DNA of 64,000 nt, taken from Pararge aegeria. Lineage: Eukaryota; Arthropoda; Insecta; Lepidoptera; Nymphalidae. Position 1 is the first letter of the stretch. The number at the start of each line of letters is the position of its first letter. The stretch covers positions 1,922,001 to 1,986,000 of the forward strand of contig NC_053181.1 of NCBI RefSeq assembly GCF_905163445.1, in the 5' to 3' direction. The notes below the pieces were generated by a model. That model searched no databases and was not told the DNA's origin. It worked only from the letters and a program-made list of their open reading frames with translations. Positions 12,701 to 27,700 of this stretch are shown piece by piece. Made by a program: the position numbers and the translations under genes.

Positions 12701-15700
12701 CAGCGAGTCCAACGAGTCGGGGGTCGCACTGCGCGACCGGGGTTCGCTCCCGCTGGAGTTCTGCAACAATCGAGAAAATTCTTAGTGACAAATTTAATTA
12801 AGAGGCGATTCTGCAGTGTAGCCCAGAAAAGTGAGAAAGTATCCCTTAAGGTAAAGGACTGGGTATCCAGTAACTTTCCTGACACTTGTTTTCCATCCAA
12901 AATTTAATTCCAACACCTTAATTAGTAGGTTGTAAACCATTGCCACTGTCCAATCCGTTGCGATATAATGGTATGCCATTTCTAGGATTGGCAACTTGTT
13001 GGAAAAGTTGGTGAATCGGTCAATCGGTACAAAAATCTGAAGCTCGAAGTTCTTGAGTTAAATCTAGGCCTTGTCGATATATGGCAGTGGGTGACCTTGA
13101 TACATACAACACTACCTACCCGAAGAAATACTCCCTACACTGTATTGGTGTAGGGTGGCTAGCGTCTACCCTGGTTCCTTATTTCAAGATAAATGCTATA
13201 TGCCGTTGGTCTTAAAGTGAAAATTGAAGGAATTCTTTATGAATAAAAGTTACTATGCAATTAATGTTTTTTACTATTACACCAATGATTTGCTGTTAAG
13301 CTGAATTTGGTTATCCATAATATTCAAGATCTGTATACTAACCCAAATTCGCAAAGAAATAAATAAAAATATAAATAAAATAAAATGTAAGTATAGTTCT
13401 TAGATAGCTTGATGGTTTCTAAAGGGTTGAACTAAATGCCAAGAATTTTTAGGTTGAACTCCCGTTAATTATCAAAACTGTTTTATCAACGCAAGCTGTA
13501 TGATCAATGATGACAATTAACATACATGCTAGCACCATCAAACGCATTAGGTACCTATTTGATAACAGTCATTTTTTTTTATTATTCCGACTATTTAAAT
13601 GGAACAAACATTAAATATTTTGGCCAGAGCTTCGCTGAATCAATTACTAAAAAAACAAATCCAAATTCGTTCAGCTATTGTAGAGATTTGCGTGCACAGA
13701 CATAAGCGTGCGTAAACGTAATTTTGGCTTAATTCTGGGGCAGCCAATGCAAGTTAATACATGCATTTAACCTCTTGTTGCGGCCTAACCATTAGTTCAC
13801 ATCACTTACGAAAACAATTTAAAACTAACAAAACCGGAATAAGCCTAAAACCACTTAAAACGTCACAGAAACAAGTCAATTATTGTTTGTTAATGACTCG
13901 TTTTTAGAGATCAGTAATAGTATTACTGATCTGAATGTGTTCTTTCCTCCCTTTTGTTTTTTTAAGGATTTTTTTTTTTTATTAACGATAGGCCAACGCT
14001 TGACGACAATCATGCCCGTTCTAACGGGCAATGATGAGGTCTAGGTTGGAGCACGCTGGCCTAGAAAAAGCCTATTCACTCTAGCCTTGAAGGTACTCAA
14101 ATTATACGTGGCAGGAAACACAGTTGCCGGGAGTGCGTTCCACATCTTAGCGGCACGTATCAGAAATGTGGATAAAAAACGTTTCGTGCGTGTTGATGGA
14201 ATATCAACCACATAAGGATGCCACCGCTTGTGGTGTCTCGCTGTTCTGTGGTAGAACGGGGAAGGAGGAACAAGATTGTGAAGTTCCTGAGCACACTCAC
14301 CGAAGTATATCCGTTAAAAAACCGATAAACAGTACGATAAACAGGATGTTTTATATATATGCAGCTGAGACGTGAACCCTTAGCCAGTTCCGGGGAAGTA
14401 CTGCTGCTGTTCTGATCTTAGGGGGGTGTTGTCGGTGTAATAACAGGCACATAAGCCTTAGCACCGGGAGATGGACACATTGCGGCGCTTTATAGAACGA
14501 GTTTCTTGCATGTCTTACGAATTGTTGATTTGTTCGGATAAAGGTATTCCACTTTTGTATTAGCTGGGCTGACTGCTCGTAATATTCGTTTTATTTCTGC
14601 TTAAAACATTATTTATTTATGATTTTGTTACACCAACAGTCAAATTGATGAAAATGAACAAGAAACCAAATTGGTGAATATATCATTTAGTTTTTTACGG
14701 ATAGCTGATCACTGTCCATTTTAGACTTAAACTTTATTAAATAAAGAAAACTTTATTAAATATGCCAAAATAATCCCAACATTGTTTTGGCATATTTAAT
14801 AAAGTTTTTTCTTTTCTAGCTAAGCACGCTCTGACTTGCAATGTAAGCAAACCTCTTATCATGTTAAAAAGGGTTTACATGTAAGTTAATATCTTTCTTA
14901 TGAAAACCAAAAATTAAAAAACATAGAAAGTCAGAAGAAAGAGGCTCATTACTAATGCTGTTTATTCATCAATCATCATTAATATCTTTAACCTATTACC
15001 GGGCCACTACCAGGCACGGGTACACAGGCACGGTTTCAGGTCCTCTCAGAATTACAAGGGTTTAGACCGTAGTCCACCACGCTTGCCCAGTGCGTATTGC
15101 CAGACTACCGCCATTGAGAACATTCTGCAGAACTCTCAGGCAAGCTAGTTTCCGCACGATGTTTTCTTTCACTGTTAAAGCATGTGATAGTAAATTTATT
15201 AAATTAAAAACGCACATAACTCCGAATTGTTAAAGGTGCGTGCCGGGGATCGAACTCTGTCCCTCCGAAAGGGAAGCCAAACCCTCACGCACTAGGCTAT
15301 CAACATATTTTATTACTTATAAAAATCGATACCAAAGAGTCGAATTTTGTTAACTAAGCCCGCCAACCTTCATTGCAGCAGCAGCGTGGGTCTAAGCATA
15401 AGGTAACAGTATCCAGCAACAAGGCTTCCATTATATCCAGATATCTAATAATTTCCCTACAACGAAACCCTTTCGACCGCGACTCGAACTCGCTCTTGGC
15501 CAGTTTTTTGTTTGGTAGAAAGCATCGTGAGAAGACAGATGCACTAATATGTCGTAATCAATGACAAACAAACAGACATACGGATTTTATTATTGTTTCG
15601 CATAATGGGAAGTGAAATTTTTTTCGACTAGCTAGGCAAGTAGGTATAACGTTTATCTTCATTGCCGTGTGTCATGGAGTTATGTAACAAATGAAAGTTA

Positions 15701-18700
15701 GGAATTAATGCTTGTGTATTTAACACTATTTTAAAATTCCAACGTTAAGCTCCGGGATTAAATAAAAACCTTTAGGTACCTACTATTTTTTGTAGGGGAA
15801 GCAGGCTTGGGCAAATGAGATTCAAGTCAGATGGTCTGCGGCTGTTTTGAGATTTTTTTTTGTCATTCATTTTGTGTCTCTCTGTATCTTAGCACCATAC
15901 ATTTTTTAAATGAGTTCATAGATTTTCTGCGAGATTCCTAAGGGGTGGGGGGTTCCCTACGCCTAAACACGATAGTATACGAAAAGAGCAACTGCTGTTT
16001 CTTGCCGGCTTCTTCTCGGTAGAATCTGCCTTCCGAACCGGTGGTAGAGTCACTACACACAGACAGACTTGACGTTTCAAAAGTGCTTATAATAGGCCTA
16101 CTTGAAATAATTGAATTTTAAATACATTATCTCTTACAACCAGGCGAGAATTCAGTGGAGGTAAAATAAAATTTCTTTTTTAAATGTTGCTTATTCCTTT
16201 AAATGAAAAAAAAAAAACCAACGATGATTAATGTGAAAATTTAGAGATGAGAATCGTTTAAGTCAGCTTAACCTAACCGTATGTTCGGTTAGGTTAAGCT
16301 GACTTAATTTTTAAAAAATAAATAATTGACTATTGGGAAATTTTTTAAGGCATCATGTTTTTCTTTCAAACATTTATCTGAACCTGTTCGGAGTTAGAAG
16401 AAGCAAAAGAAGAAGAAGAAACACTTTATTGCACGTATAAAATACAGGAAAAGGAGTATACAGTACACAATGTAGACATGCAAAGGCGGCCTTGTATTGC
16501 TGCAAGCAATCTCTTACAGGCAACCTTTTAGAACTTCGCACTACCCACTATGCCCCATTAGGCAGTCGGTCCCGGTTATTTATCAATGACATAAATATGA
16601 TAATTGCTTACCACAAACCAGCATTTAGCATTGGAGTGCACTTCATACATGGACAAAAGCAATGCATGCCCTAAAATATATACAAAGTTCGTATAGGAGT
16701 TGGATTTACCCATTTGATGCCATCTTCCTAGTTAGCGCCTACCCCAGTGAAAACCTCCACCAGTGATTTAGCAGGTGGGTACGTTAATTATATCCCTTGT
16801 GAGGGGATATAATCGGGGGATATAATTTTTATCTCCCGCCCGTGCTAGCCCTGGAGAAGTGTTTTATAACTCGTACCGGAATTTTCTTCATTTTATATCA
16901 TCTGCATACCCTATACATACACTCTATGCACGCCATTGCAAAATAGCCATCTAAATACTGTTCGAGTTAAAGAAACTCCCCTTTATATATGAAGACTGAC
17001 CGACTGTAACTGTGTTTTCAAATTGACAAAGTAAGTATGTCATGTACCGAATAACCAATCCGCTTTTGAGTTCTAAGCCCCTATCTCCTATTAGAGGGAT
17101 TTATAGGATTTCGCGTTACCAACTTTGAAGACTGACTGACTGTGAATTGCAATTAACAAAACTATCTGTCCACTTGGTAAACAAAAAATCATCTGCCGTT
17201 CACTTAAATAAGGATTTACGCTGACGCACACATGACGTTTGTTTTCCTCATAACTAACATGAAGGGGCTACACGATAATACCTTTTTAAAGTATTTCAGT
17301 GAATATTGGACAAGAGATTATCTCATCCTTGGAATGGTATTAAAATGACGACAGCTCGGGAGAATTTCCGGCGTTCGTGTGGTGGCGCCTTTTTACGCTT
17401 TGACATTTGTGTAGGTATAAATAACCCGGCGCTAATCGGTTTACTCTCACACTGTAAATATAATGGATAAGAACAACCAATTTGGTTTTCAGTTTATTAC
17501 AACCTTTTAATGGCAACTTATCGCCAACACATTTTGCATTAATCGTAAAGTCGAAGTGTGCCCAACGTTATTTTAAATTCCGAATAAAATTCACCATTTG
17601 ACATCTGTATAATTTATTTTATAAGTAAATTCTGAACGCATGGAATTTTAAATTTCGAATAAAATTTGAATGAAGAATGGTATTTTTTTTATTCAGCTGC
17701 ATAGGGTATATATGACCGTTTCAGATAGTAGTAGTTTTGTCTCCAATTTTTTAAAGTTTCGAACGAAACACACATAGGGAGTTTCTGATTGTACAGCAAT
17801 AATACATTAAACCTACGTACCGCTACTGAATAATATTATGTTTAAAAGAAGCGCTTTAGAAGCGGTAAACCAACATATTGTGTGAAATACATTTTTAAAT
17901 AGTTTCATTGTTTTTTCTACTGCAAAAACAAAATTATAAAAAAAATCAGCGTTATATGAGTAAAACGTACACCTGAGGCCGACTAAGGAAATATAGACCG
18001 TAAATTCTGTATACATGGATAGTAATGGTATAAAATTATTATTCCGTGGAGAGACGCTGCACTTCCCCGTAGACTCATGATTTGATTTAAACGCCATTTC
18101 TCTGAAGCAGTTGTCAGTGTCGTTCACCTCTGAGGATTAGTTGGAACTTTGTACTAACTGCACTTTATGCATAACACAATTTTCGAAATGTCCGTGTGTC
18201 CGCCAGCTTGTTACCTGCTCGTTAACATAAAGCCTATCTTTAGGTACTTAGCTTAGTTTTTTGTGGGCTCCTAAGACCAGAAAGAGTTTGAAACGCTGTA
18301 GCTTTAGTTTTAATTTTACGAATGTAACTATCGCCCTCATCTTACTGCTTTTTTTTAACTATATTTTTTATAGGTATAACGTTTTTCTTCCAGTAGGAGT
18401 AGAAAAGAAAGTCACTGAGGTGATTAAAAGAGCTAAGCTCGGATTATCTCCACATGATTAGGTAAATGAGGAAATCCATACAAGAACCAGAAATAGTATT
18501 CAATTTTACAATTATACCGGTTAACATCTTGGAGATGTCTCTTAAAAATTTCAGTGTGTATTACTTAAGCTTATAGAAAAGTTCTATTATGATAAAAAAG
18601 CTTGGGTTTGAATGATTGCTCTAACCAGGCTGCTTTTTAAATAGTGTTAAATGACAATGTAAGATGGTGATAGCAAAAAGAATACCCGGCTAAGTTTTAT

Positions 18701-21700
18701 ATGGGCCTTTTCTTAGACCAGGGCGCGTTAGGTACTCTTGTAGTATTTTAAGCTTACGAATGTAGTTATCGCCATCATGTCACTACTATTGACACGTCTA
18801 TTTAATATTTACTATCAAAAGCGCTATCTATGGGCCTATTTGAGAAATAGTTGTCTTTGACATATGTCAAACGAGTTAAATACCTAGGAGAACCAATGGA
18901 AGCTGGAGTTCTATTCGCGTTTTAAGAAATGAAATATAACATGCTTTAACTGTGAAACATAAGGTCGTGAGGAAACCTTCATTCCTGAGAGTTCTGCACA
19001 AAAGCACTGCCTACCATAAAATAGTTTTTTTTTTGGTGGATTTTGGCCATTTTATGCAATTTTCCTGCTGTATGCATACCCTGGTAAGAATTCCGGTGCA
19101 TGCCACATGCACATGTTCTCAAGGGCGGGTGTGGGCAGGTAATGGGTTGGTTCTGTCAAAATTAACAAACTAAATTCAATAAATAGTAAGTAATTCATAG
19201 TTCAAAGAATTGCATTATTTTTGTGACCTATTTATAAGCACCTGCCGAAAAAACAGTCCCTTCAAAGAACAGGCAAAGTCCAGAGTAAGTTATAATACCT
19301 AGGTGAACACTTTATAGTGTGAAATAACTGGCAGTGGCGGTACATGTAGTGGAGGAATGTCACTTATGTAGGGGCAAAGAATGCGACTTATAAAGGACAA
19401 AAAGTTGTCATTTTAAACCTAGATTACATAACTAGGTACTTAAGGTCGTTTGCAACTTTGTACTGAGGAAATTAGGTTTACAGAACAGGACGTTACTCCG
19501 TCTTGTGAGTTTGTGCGAATTTGAAAATAGAATCTAATACCGAAATGGACTGTCGTAATTTTTTTTTTATTCCACTGCAAGTTAGCCTGCAATCTCAATC
19601 TGCAAGTGATGATGCAGTTTTGAACAAACCAGAGAAAATTTAGAAATTATAAATTCCTACACTAAGGGCAGTTTAGGAATTTATAATTTCTAAATTTCCT
19701 AAACTGCCCTTGCCGGAGATGAAACCCGGGACATGCAATTATTAGACCACAGCGCCAGGAAAGACGCCAAAATATACAGTTTTAATATGTATATTAATAC
19801 TGTACATTGTAAGTAATTAATTACTAAAGATTCAGTGCAAACATCCGCCGCAGTTCGTTTATTAGACAATTTAAAACAGTGTTCGGGTTAATGGCTGTTA
19901 AATTTGTATTATGATGGACGAGGGGAAGTTCTCTATTAAACCAAAAGGGGAATTGGGGTCGGATAATCAGCAGCCTAGAATTTATAAGTAAAATGCGTAT
20001 ACGCAACGACTTCAAGCATACGTTTTATTATAGATGTAGTGCTCACCCAACTCAAACGCTTGTAATATCTAATGGTTTGGGTGTAGAATGAAACTTAGCT
20101 TGCTGATTGCTCTTATCTCTAATAGGAGGCACGTGTCACGCGTTTTAAGAGTTTTTTAGAGGGGTATTTGTAGGAATACTTATAAAATCAAACTTATTAA
20201 CATAACTTTCGTGAGACGTGCAATTAAATTAACAAGAAAGATTTAAAAATTAAAAAACATGATAACATGCAATTTCGATTTGTTTAGCCCAGTTACAGTT
20301 ATCATGAAGCGGTAATTATTCTTTATTAATAATTTTTTAAGATATCTGTACCCCAAACGTATATCCAAAGAGATTCGGCGGCACCCATGTCTCGGGGTTT
20401 ATACTACCTGAGAGTTATTATAATAATAAGAAATATACTGCAACAGTAAACACATCGCCATGTAGCCCCAAAGTAGCTTGTGTTATGGGTACTAGAATGA
20501 CTGATGAATATTATTGTAAATAAAATAAATAAATACTTATAATATACATAATATAATATATTATGATTTCAACCATCGCGTCAACGATCAACAGACGTCC
20601 ACCGCTGGACATAGGTATTTGGAAGGACTCTCCGCGTGATGCCTCTGCGATATCATCATTATTGACATTACATGCTTTGGGTCTTCTCTCAGAATGAGGA
20701 GAATTTAGGCCGTCCACCACAATGGCCAAAAACAGATATATAGACTTTACGCACCTTTGAGAAAATTATGTAAACTTTCAGGCATATCACCGCTTACCGA
20801 AGACATTAAGTAATATATTTATATATTTTTAAAATTGTTAAAAACTGATTAACCTTGATGAGTATTTATTAACGTAAAACTGAGAGTAAAATGACGTACC
20901 TACTTCATTAAACTGATAAGCTATCACACTCAAGATAAACGTAACCCTGATAAGCATAACATTGTAATCACATAAAGGTACTTTTAACAGCTATTGTTCT
21001 CGGTAAATCTTTCTGTGCAACGCACAATGCATATAAGTATAAAGTAAAAAAAAAATCGCGAGTTTTTTTTTTTTTTACTTCACTGAATGAAACGCAAGTG
21101 AAACTATTTTCTTCTTATCCCACTACAAGTTAGCTCGTTCCTTCAATCTCACCTGGTGGTGATGAAGTCTAAGATGGGAGTGGACTAACCATAGTATGGC
21201 AGTAATGTTAAACATCCATAATTGTTTTCTACGCGATATCGTAAACGCTAAATATTTGACGGTCTTCTCTTGTTGAGACGGAAAATATTCCCCTCGGACT
21301 TCTTCCTGGTGGCAGGGCGTGTCAGACTAAAACAACGTCCCTAAATCTTCTGCTTCTCTTCTATTTCTTCTCTTCTTTTTGTTTATAATTTAATTTCTGT
21401 TAGGTGTACAATATAAAGTGTATTTTCATTTCATTTCATTTCTTCTTCAGGTCTGCACGAAACCGCATGGCATTATTTCGTGCCGACCTTAGATGTTCTA
21501 TCGCTTTTTCCTTTACTTTTTTCTTTTGTGGTAAGTTTTTTGTCCAGCCTCCCACCAGAAAAGACGGAAGGATTTTAGAAATAATAGATTCCCAAATTTC
21601 CCCCGACGTGCATTGAACACGGGATCTCCACTTATACTACTACCATTGCGCCAGGCAGGTCGTCAAACCATATCGTAAACAATATCATGTCACGGTCTTT

Positions 21701-24700
21701 TTCATCTACTGTTAATTGATTCAAGAGCGTAATAATTAACTCAAACATATCGATGTTATTAATAATTACTTAATCGTACACACTGCATGTACTGTGTTAA
21801 TGTTCTCAGTTTAATCACTGGTTTATCCTTGGATCTTACGATTACCTAATACATAACACTAGATTTCTAAGACCTAAATTGAACCGTCACGGTTCTAGAA
21901 GGTTTGCAGCCGTGAACCAAAAATCTAGGGTTTGATACCCCGACTGTAATCTCACCTGGTGGTTTGCAAAACTATAGTCTAAGATGGTAGGGGCGTTGGC
22001 AAATGTAAATTTTCGTACTGTCTTATTTTAGCGGCTTCAGGAAAGGTATTTGAGCGGCTTCGTGGGAAAAACTCTACACCCCTCCCTCCTAACCTGATGA
22101 TTATTAATTAACTACTTAGTTTACTTTTATTAAATTATCCCCAATCCTATAGCCTCTTCATGAAAATTTTAATTTTAAGTACTTAAAACATCACTTGCTT
22201 TAACGGTGATGGAAAACATCGTGAGGAAAAGTGCATGCCTGAGAGTTCTACATAATGTTCTCAAAGGTGTGTGGAGTCCACCAAACGGCACTAGGCCAGC
22301 GTGGGAGACTACAGCCAGTTACAGTTATGTTAAACCCATACCCGTAGCCGTACTTTCTTGTTGAGTCGGAAAAAATTGCCCTCCGATTTCTTCCTGGTCA
22401 GGGCGTGTGCGACTAAAACAACCGCATGGCTTTATTTCGTGCCAAATCGTTGGACGTTGGCAAATCTGAATTTTCGTACTGTCTTATTTTAGCGGCTTCA
22501 GGAAAGGTATTTGAGCGGCTTCGTGGGAAAAACTCTACACCCCTTCCATTGTGAGAGGAGTACCGTGCCCTGAGGTTGGCCGGTAATGGACTTAAAAGAG
22601 ATTAATTTTTAGAGATTATGTCAGAGCTCGTCCAGGAAAGTATAGCATTTATGTAGCGTGAAAGTGGTTCCAGCGTTATTACAGGCTTAACACCTTCGAA
22701 CTTGTAGGACGTGTTCCTTGCATGACCTGCAAAGTGTAGTCTTTATATGTAGGCGATGTTTTTTTTCTATAAACCAGGTGGTTGCCCACCTGCTTCGTCC
22801 GTCAATTATATGAATAAAAATTCTTTACTTAGAAAAAAAAAGGAAATAAATTTATTCATGTTAAGTGTTACAGACACATCTTATATTAATATAGTAACAG
22901 AATGTCTGTGCACAGCTTAGCATTTGCCATGCATTTTAGGTACATGCATGCCGCTGATTTTCGACTAAGACCCGAGTGACATTACATCAAATAGAATAGA
23001 TAAATAAAAAAATAAATAAAGGTTATTTCCACTAAAGTGAACACATATTAACATATAGATTACCTTGTAGCGTATTTGAGATGGATGACTGAATTTATAA
23101 GATACCTTCTTCTTGAAATATTGTAAATTAATCATAATTTTAAATAAACAGTAAGTAATATGTAAATGTATATGGGTAACAGTATTTTTGTATTTGTGTA
23201 GTCTGGTTTATGTATTAGTATGTAGATATTTGTACGTATGTACTAAATAGTGTACCCCACCTATTCTTTTTTCTTTTTAGTTTTCTTATCCTAAGGTTGC
23301 CAGGCAGAGATCTTACTTAGCGATAAGGCAGCCTTTTGTATCCTGCTTCATTCTTCATGTGTTTGTTCTTTTTTTTTGTCTCGTTTTTGTACAAATAAAA
23401 GAGTATAAATAAATAAATAATAAATAATTCAAAGATATAAATTAAAATGCTTGTTCTGCTTTGCCGACTTTTGTATAAAAATAGAAAAAAGTGATGTACC
23501 ATTGCGTCAAGGTAAGACCGCATCAACGCCAACCCCTTACAGTTCACCATCTTCTCGCACACTTTATGCCGCATTGTGTCACAGATCATATTCACAAAGG
23601 TTCTTTAACATCACACCACTAACATCCAACGGTTTATTATAAAAACAACTGCACCCAGCTCGTAACCAAAGCGGTGTGTATAAAACACCCAATTCAGTTT
23701 TGAAACTTTACCGGACGCGAGGCAATTTGTGTTGGCGCGAACGTCCGTTTTGTTTGAATCTATTACAAGTTCGATGTAATTTCTGAACGATTAATGCACG
23801 GTTTCATAATTCACACTTACACATTTCAATTATTAAGGTCTCACGAGACACACTTCATGTTTTTCTTGTGCTCTTATGATAATTAATTTATGATCACAAT
23901 TTTAAACATAAGTTTGAATTAATAGTTATAATCGAGTTTTGAAAAATTTAAGTTTTTTAAGAATTACTGTCCACATAACATAGACTCACACGCAGTTTTT
24001 CTATATGTTACTTTCGTTTTAATCTAAGTAATAAGTAGAAGATAATTGGTATTTCTGAACTTTAGTACACATCACTTAGCACTTTTTCATTGCCACTTGC
24101 TTATATTTATCACAACTTATGAATATATTTTTATAATTTACGAAAAAATTGCCATTTTATCCGAAACACGGTTGTTTCCTGACGTACATTTTGGAACTAA
24201 ATTTTAAATACCTTTAACTAATGGCGTATTTATCTAACGACGTTATCACCCCTAATGTCTTGTCACTGACTCTGTTTAAAACACATCTTATTTCTACATA
24301 TATTCTCAGTAACATAAAATAATTAGTTTGCCGAGGATATTCTTTTTTACTGAAACTTAAGTAAGTTATCGTTTCCTGGAAATCATTATTTTTATTGGAA
24401 TAACGTGTTCAGACTCACCTTTCGTTAATGAATGGAATAATAATTATATACTCATTAATTTATTATATACTCATTAATTTATTTCTTCGGAAAATGGATG
24501 CATAATTTTTTCAGCACTTAATTGTCACTGGACGGATTTTGACAACCTCCGACGAACGTAGCTAGTAACTACCCATTCTTTATTTTTTTATCCTACTATA
24601 AGTGAAGATCTATGGCCTCATAAGAAGGCTCAGAGTCACTCAGCGGGCGATGGAGAGAGCTATGCTCGAAGTATCTCTACGCGATCAAATCAGAAATGTT

Positions 24701-27700
24701 TGTAAGCTGAAAATTCGTAGAAGAACCAGAGTTACCGACATAGCTCAACGAGTCGCGAAGCTGAAGTGGCAATGGGCCGGGCTCATAGTTCGGAGAGAGG
24801 ATGGACGTTGGGTTAGGTGCTGGAATGGCAGCCCCGAACTGGTAAGTGTAGCGTTGGTGGACAGACGACATTAAGCGCGTCGCAGGTAGCCGCTGGATCC
24901 AAGCGGCTCAGAACCGTGGAACTAGGAACTCCCTACAAAAGACCTATGTCCAGCAGTGGACGTCTATCGGTTGATGTGATGATGATGATAAGTGAAGATC
25001 TGTTTTATCTAATGTTCGATCTGTTATCTTAATAGTAGCCTGTTGGGGGTATGGTAGTTATATTAAACCCAGACTCCTCGGTTCCAAGCGACATCGTACC
25101 GGAACGCTAAATCGCTAAGCGTCACGTCTGTGTCGGTAGGTTGATAACTACCCACGACTGAAGGCCTGACCGAACCAGAGAAAGTTCAGAAATTATAAAT
25201 TTCCCGAATTGGCCCTACCGGAGATTCAAACTGAGAACCGGTTCTTCTCGGTAGAATCTGCCATCCGAAACGGTGGTAGGGTCGCTACTAACAGACCGAC
25301 TTGAAGCTTCAAATGTGCTTATAAACTACTATTCCTTTAACAAGTTAGCGCGTCACCGTCTTACTCATATGAGTTTGCAGTCATAAGCTACTTTGCAGTG
25401 GAATAAAAAAAAAACTAGTGTTGTAATGCAGTGTGCATTACAACTCTAGTGTTGAACAAGTTCGCAATAAAATAAGCTAGGTTACTGAGAACTTCAATAA
25501 AGTGCTCCATCATAATAATCATCAGCTGGACAAGTATTATCGACAAAAAGTCCGAGTCAGAGCAAACACGATTTTATCTTTCTCAAACGCAAACTCATGC
25601 CATTACGAACGCTCCGATTTCCCCCCATTAACCCACTCAGACATATTGGATCCAATGTATCATAACTTAAATATAAACTATACTACTTGCTGCAAAATTT
25701 AGCTTTCCATAGATAAAAGATTTTTTAAATCGGTTTAGTAGTTTTTGAAAAAAATTAAACTTAAAAAAACTGTAATAAACATAATAAAATAAAATTATAA
25801 ATTCGGTATTCGTTCATTTTAATCGGACTTTTTCTAGTGACTCTACTGCCGGTTCGTTCGAGTTGACATGTAATACAAGGCACTTTTGGATGCCTTGGTT
25901 AAAATATATGTTTTTGCTATGCAGTGAGATGATAGTATAATCTACATTCATCAAGTTAAACTAAATCTACGCATATTGGATAGAAGCAGCCAACAATTAT
26001 TTATTGTAATCTTGTAGTCAACATCTCCTGAGGATTCTCCGGTGTCGAAGTGAAACGTGCGTAGAGAGTACATTGCCGAAGATCTGTTGCGTGTGGAGTA
26101 TAAAGATTGAAGAAACTTTAAAATACACCGTACAGATTCTCCTATTTTCCGCTGAGTATCCATAGCTAATTTAGCACAAAATTAAGAACTTACAGAATCC
26201 TCATTCAGCCATTATTGCATGCAGTGTATTGTGCCTAAAACCAGGGTAAACCCCCGCGTAATGAATGACTGAATGAATACACTTTTATTGTACACCACAG
26301 AGAAAATTTACAGAGATACAAATACAATAAGGTACAACGTACAATATCGCTAAATAGCGATCTCTTCCAGGAACCAAAACGCGTAATGTTGCCAGCTTAC
26401 AAACTTTTCCCTTTTTCCCCATTTTATGGTAAACTTTTAGAACAATAGAGGTAAAATAATGACTGACTGTATTGCTCACTTCATTCATTTAGCAGTTCCT
26501 TAATGTAACGAAGTGACCTGTTCAAGAAACATTGAGAAAGTGGAGTGGTGTTTGATACTTCAATATTAGTGGTGTAGTCGGTTTCTGTATGTTCTTAGTT
26601 CTAAGAAATTGAGCTTATTTTTCATAATAAAGCCATGAGGCTACTAGACAAGCTCTTCTCAAAGAAGAAGCCCGCAACCAACTGATCTAGGTATCATTAA
26701 CAACTCGCAAGCCCTCTACAGGGCACAGGTCTCCTCACAGGAAAAGAAGGGTTCAGGCCGTAGCATGTGGATTGGTTGACTGAACATGAATTTGCGCACT
26801 TTGAGGAGAACTCCCAGGTTTTCGTCGCGACGTATTACCTCACGGTTAAAGAAAGTTATATTTAATTGATTTTAACAAACGTATGCAATTCTGAAAAGTT
26901 AAGAATGCGTGCCGGAACGAACTCGGACCCCCTTCAGGTGAGTCTTAAGGCGTACCCACTGGGCTATCACCGCACAGCCTGATATATTAATAGAAAAACA
27001 TTACAATAGGTACATACATACAACATGTGTAAAAGTATGCGTCAACAAAATCTGCGTGAGCAAGTTCAACAAATCTCTCCTTTCTCTTAAATATCACAGT
27101 ATCTGAAAGTAATCAGCTAAGTTTTGCTATTTATAACAATTATCTTTAAAGTCTCACATTATTCTCTACCGGCGATATTGCCTGCGCTCACGCGATGCTA
27201 TGCTGCTAATATATCTTTATTAATATTAATATAAGAAACTTATACTCATATTTTTTATATATAAAAGAATTGTATAACTAAAATAAAGTAAACAAGCGGT
27301 GATAGCGCATTGGGTAGGAGGTCGACTTCACTTTCGGGGGGCCGAGATCGAATCCCAGCCCCATCTAACTTTTCTGAGTTATGTGCGTTTTAAGTAATTC
27401 AATATCACTTGCTTCAACGGTGAAAGAAAACATTGTGAGGAAACCTGCATGCCTGAGAGCTCTGCATAATGTTCTCAAAGGTGTGTGGAGTCCGCCAATC
27501 CGCACTGGGCCAGCGTGGTGGACTATGGCATTAACCCTTTCCCTTTGCGGGAGGAGACCCAACAACAACAACTAAAATATATACATATTTGAATTATATG
27601 TAGATTACGAAAGGATATTATAACTAATAGTTTAGAGTGTAGTGTGGATATAATATTTATTGTACTAGCTGACATGTATCCATATCATTTTCACTTAGTC

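Noticed and set aside
17813..18127. A 104-codon - strand frame with possible AG and GT borders (MNDTDNCFREMAFKSNHEST..) inside the large RhoGAP intron, considered as a cassette exon
   Set aside because: The flanking RhoGAP exons both break in phase 0. The exon these borders would make is not a multiple of three, and the phase-0 frame meets a stop at once. The peptide resembles nothing known to me.
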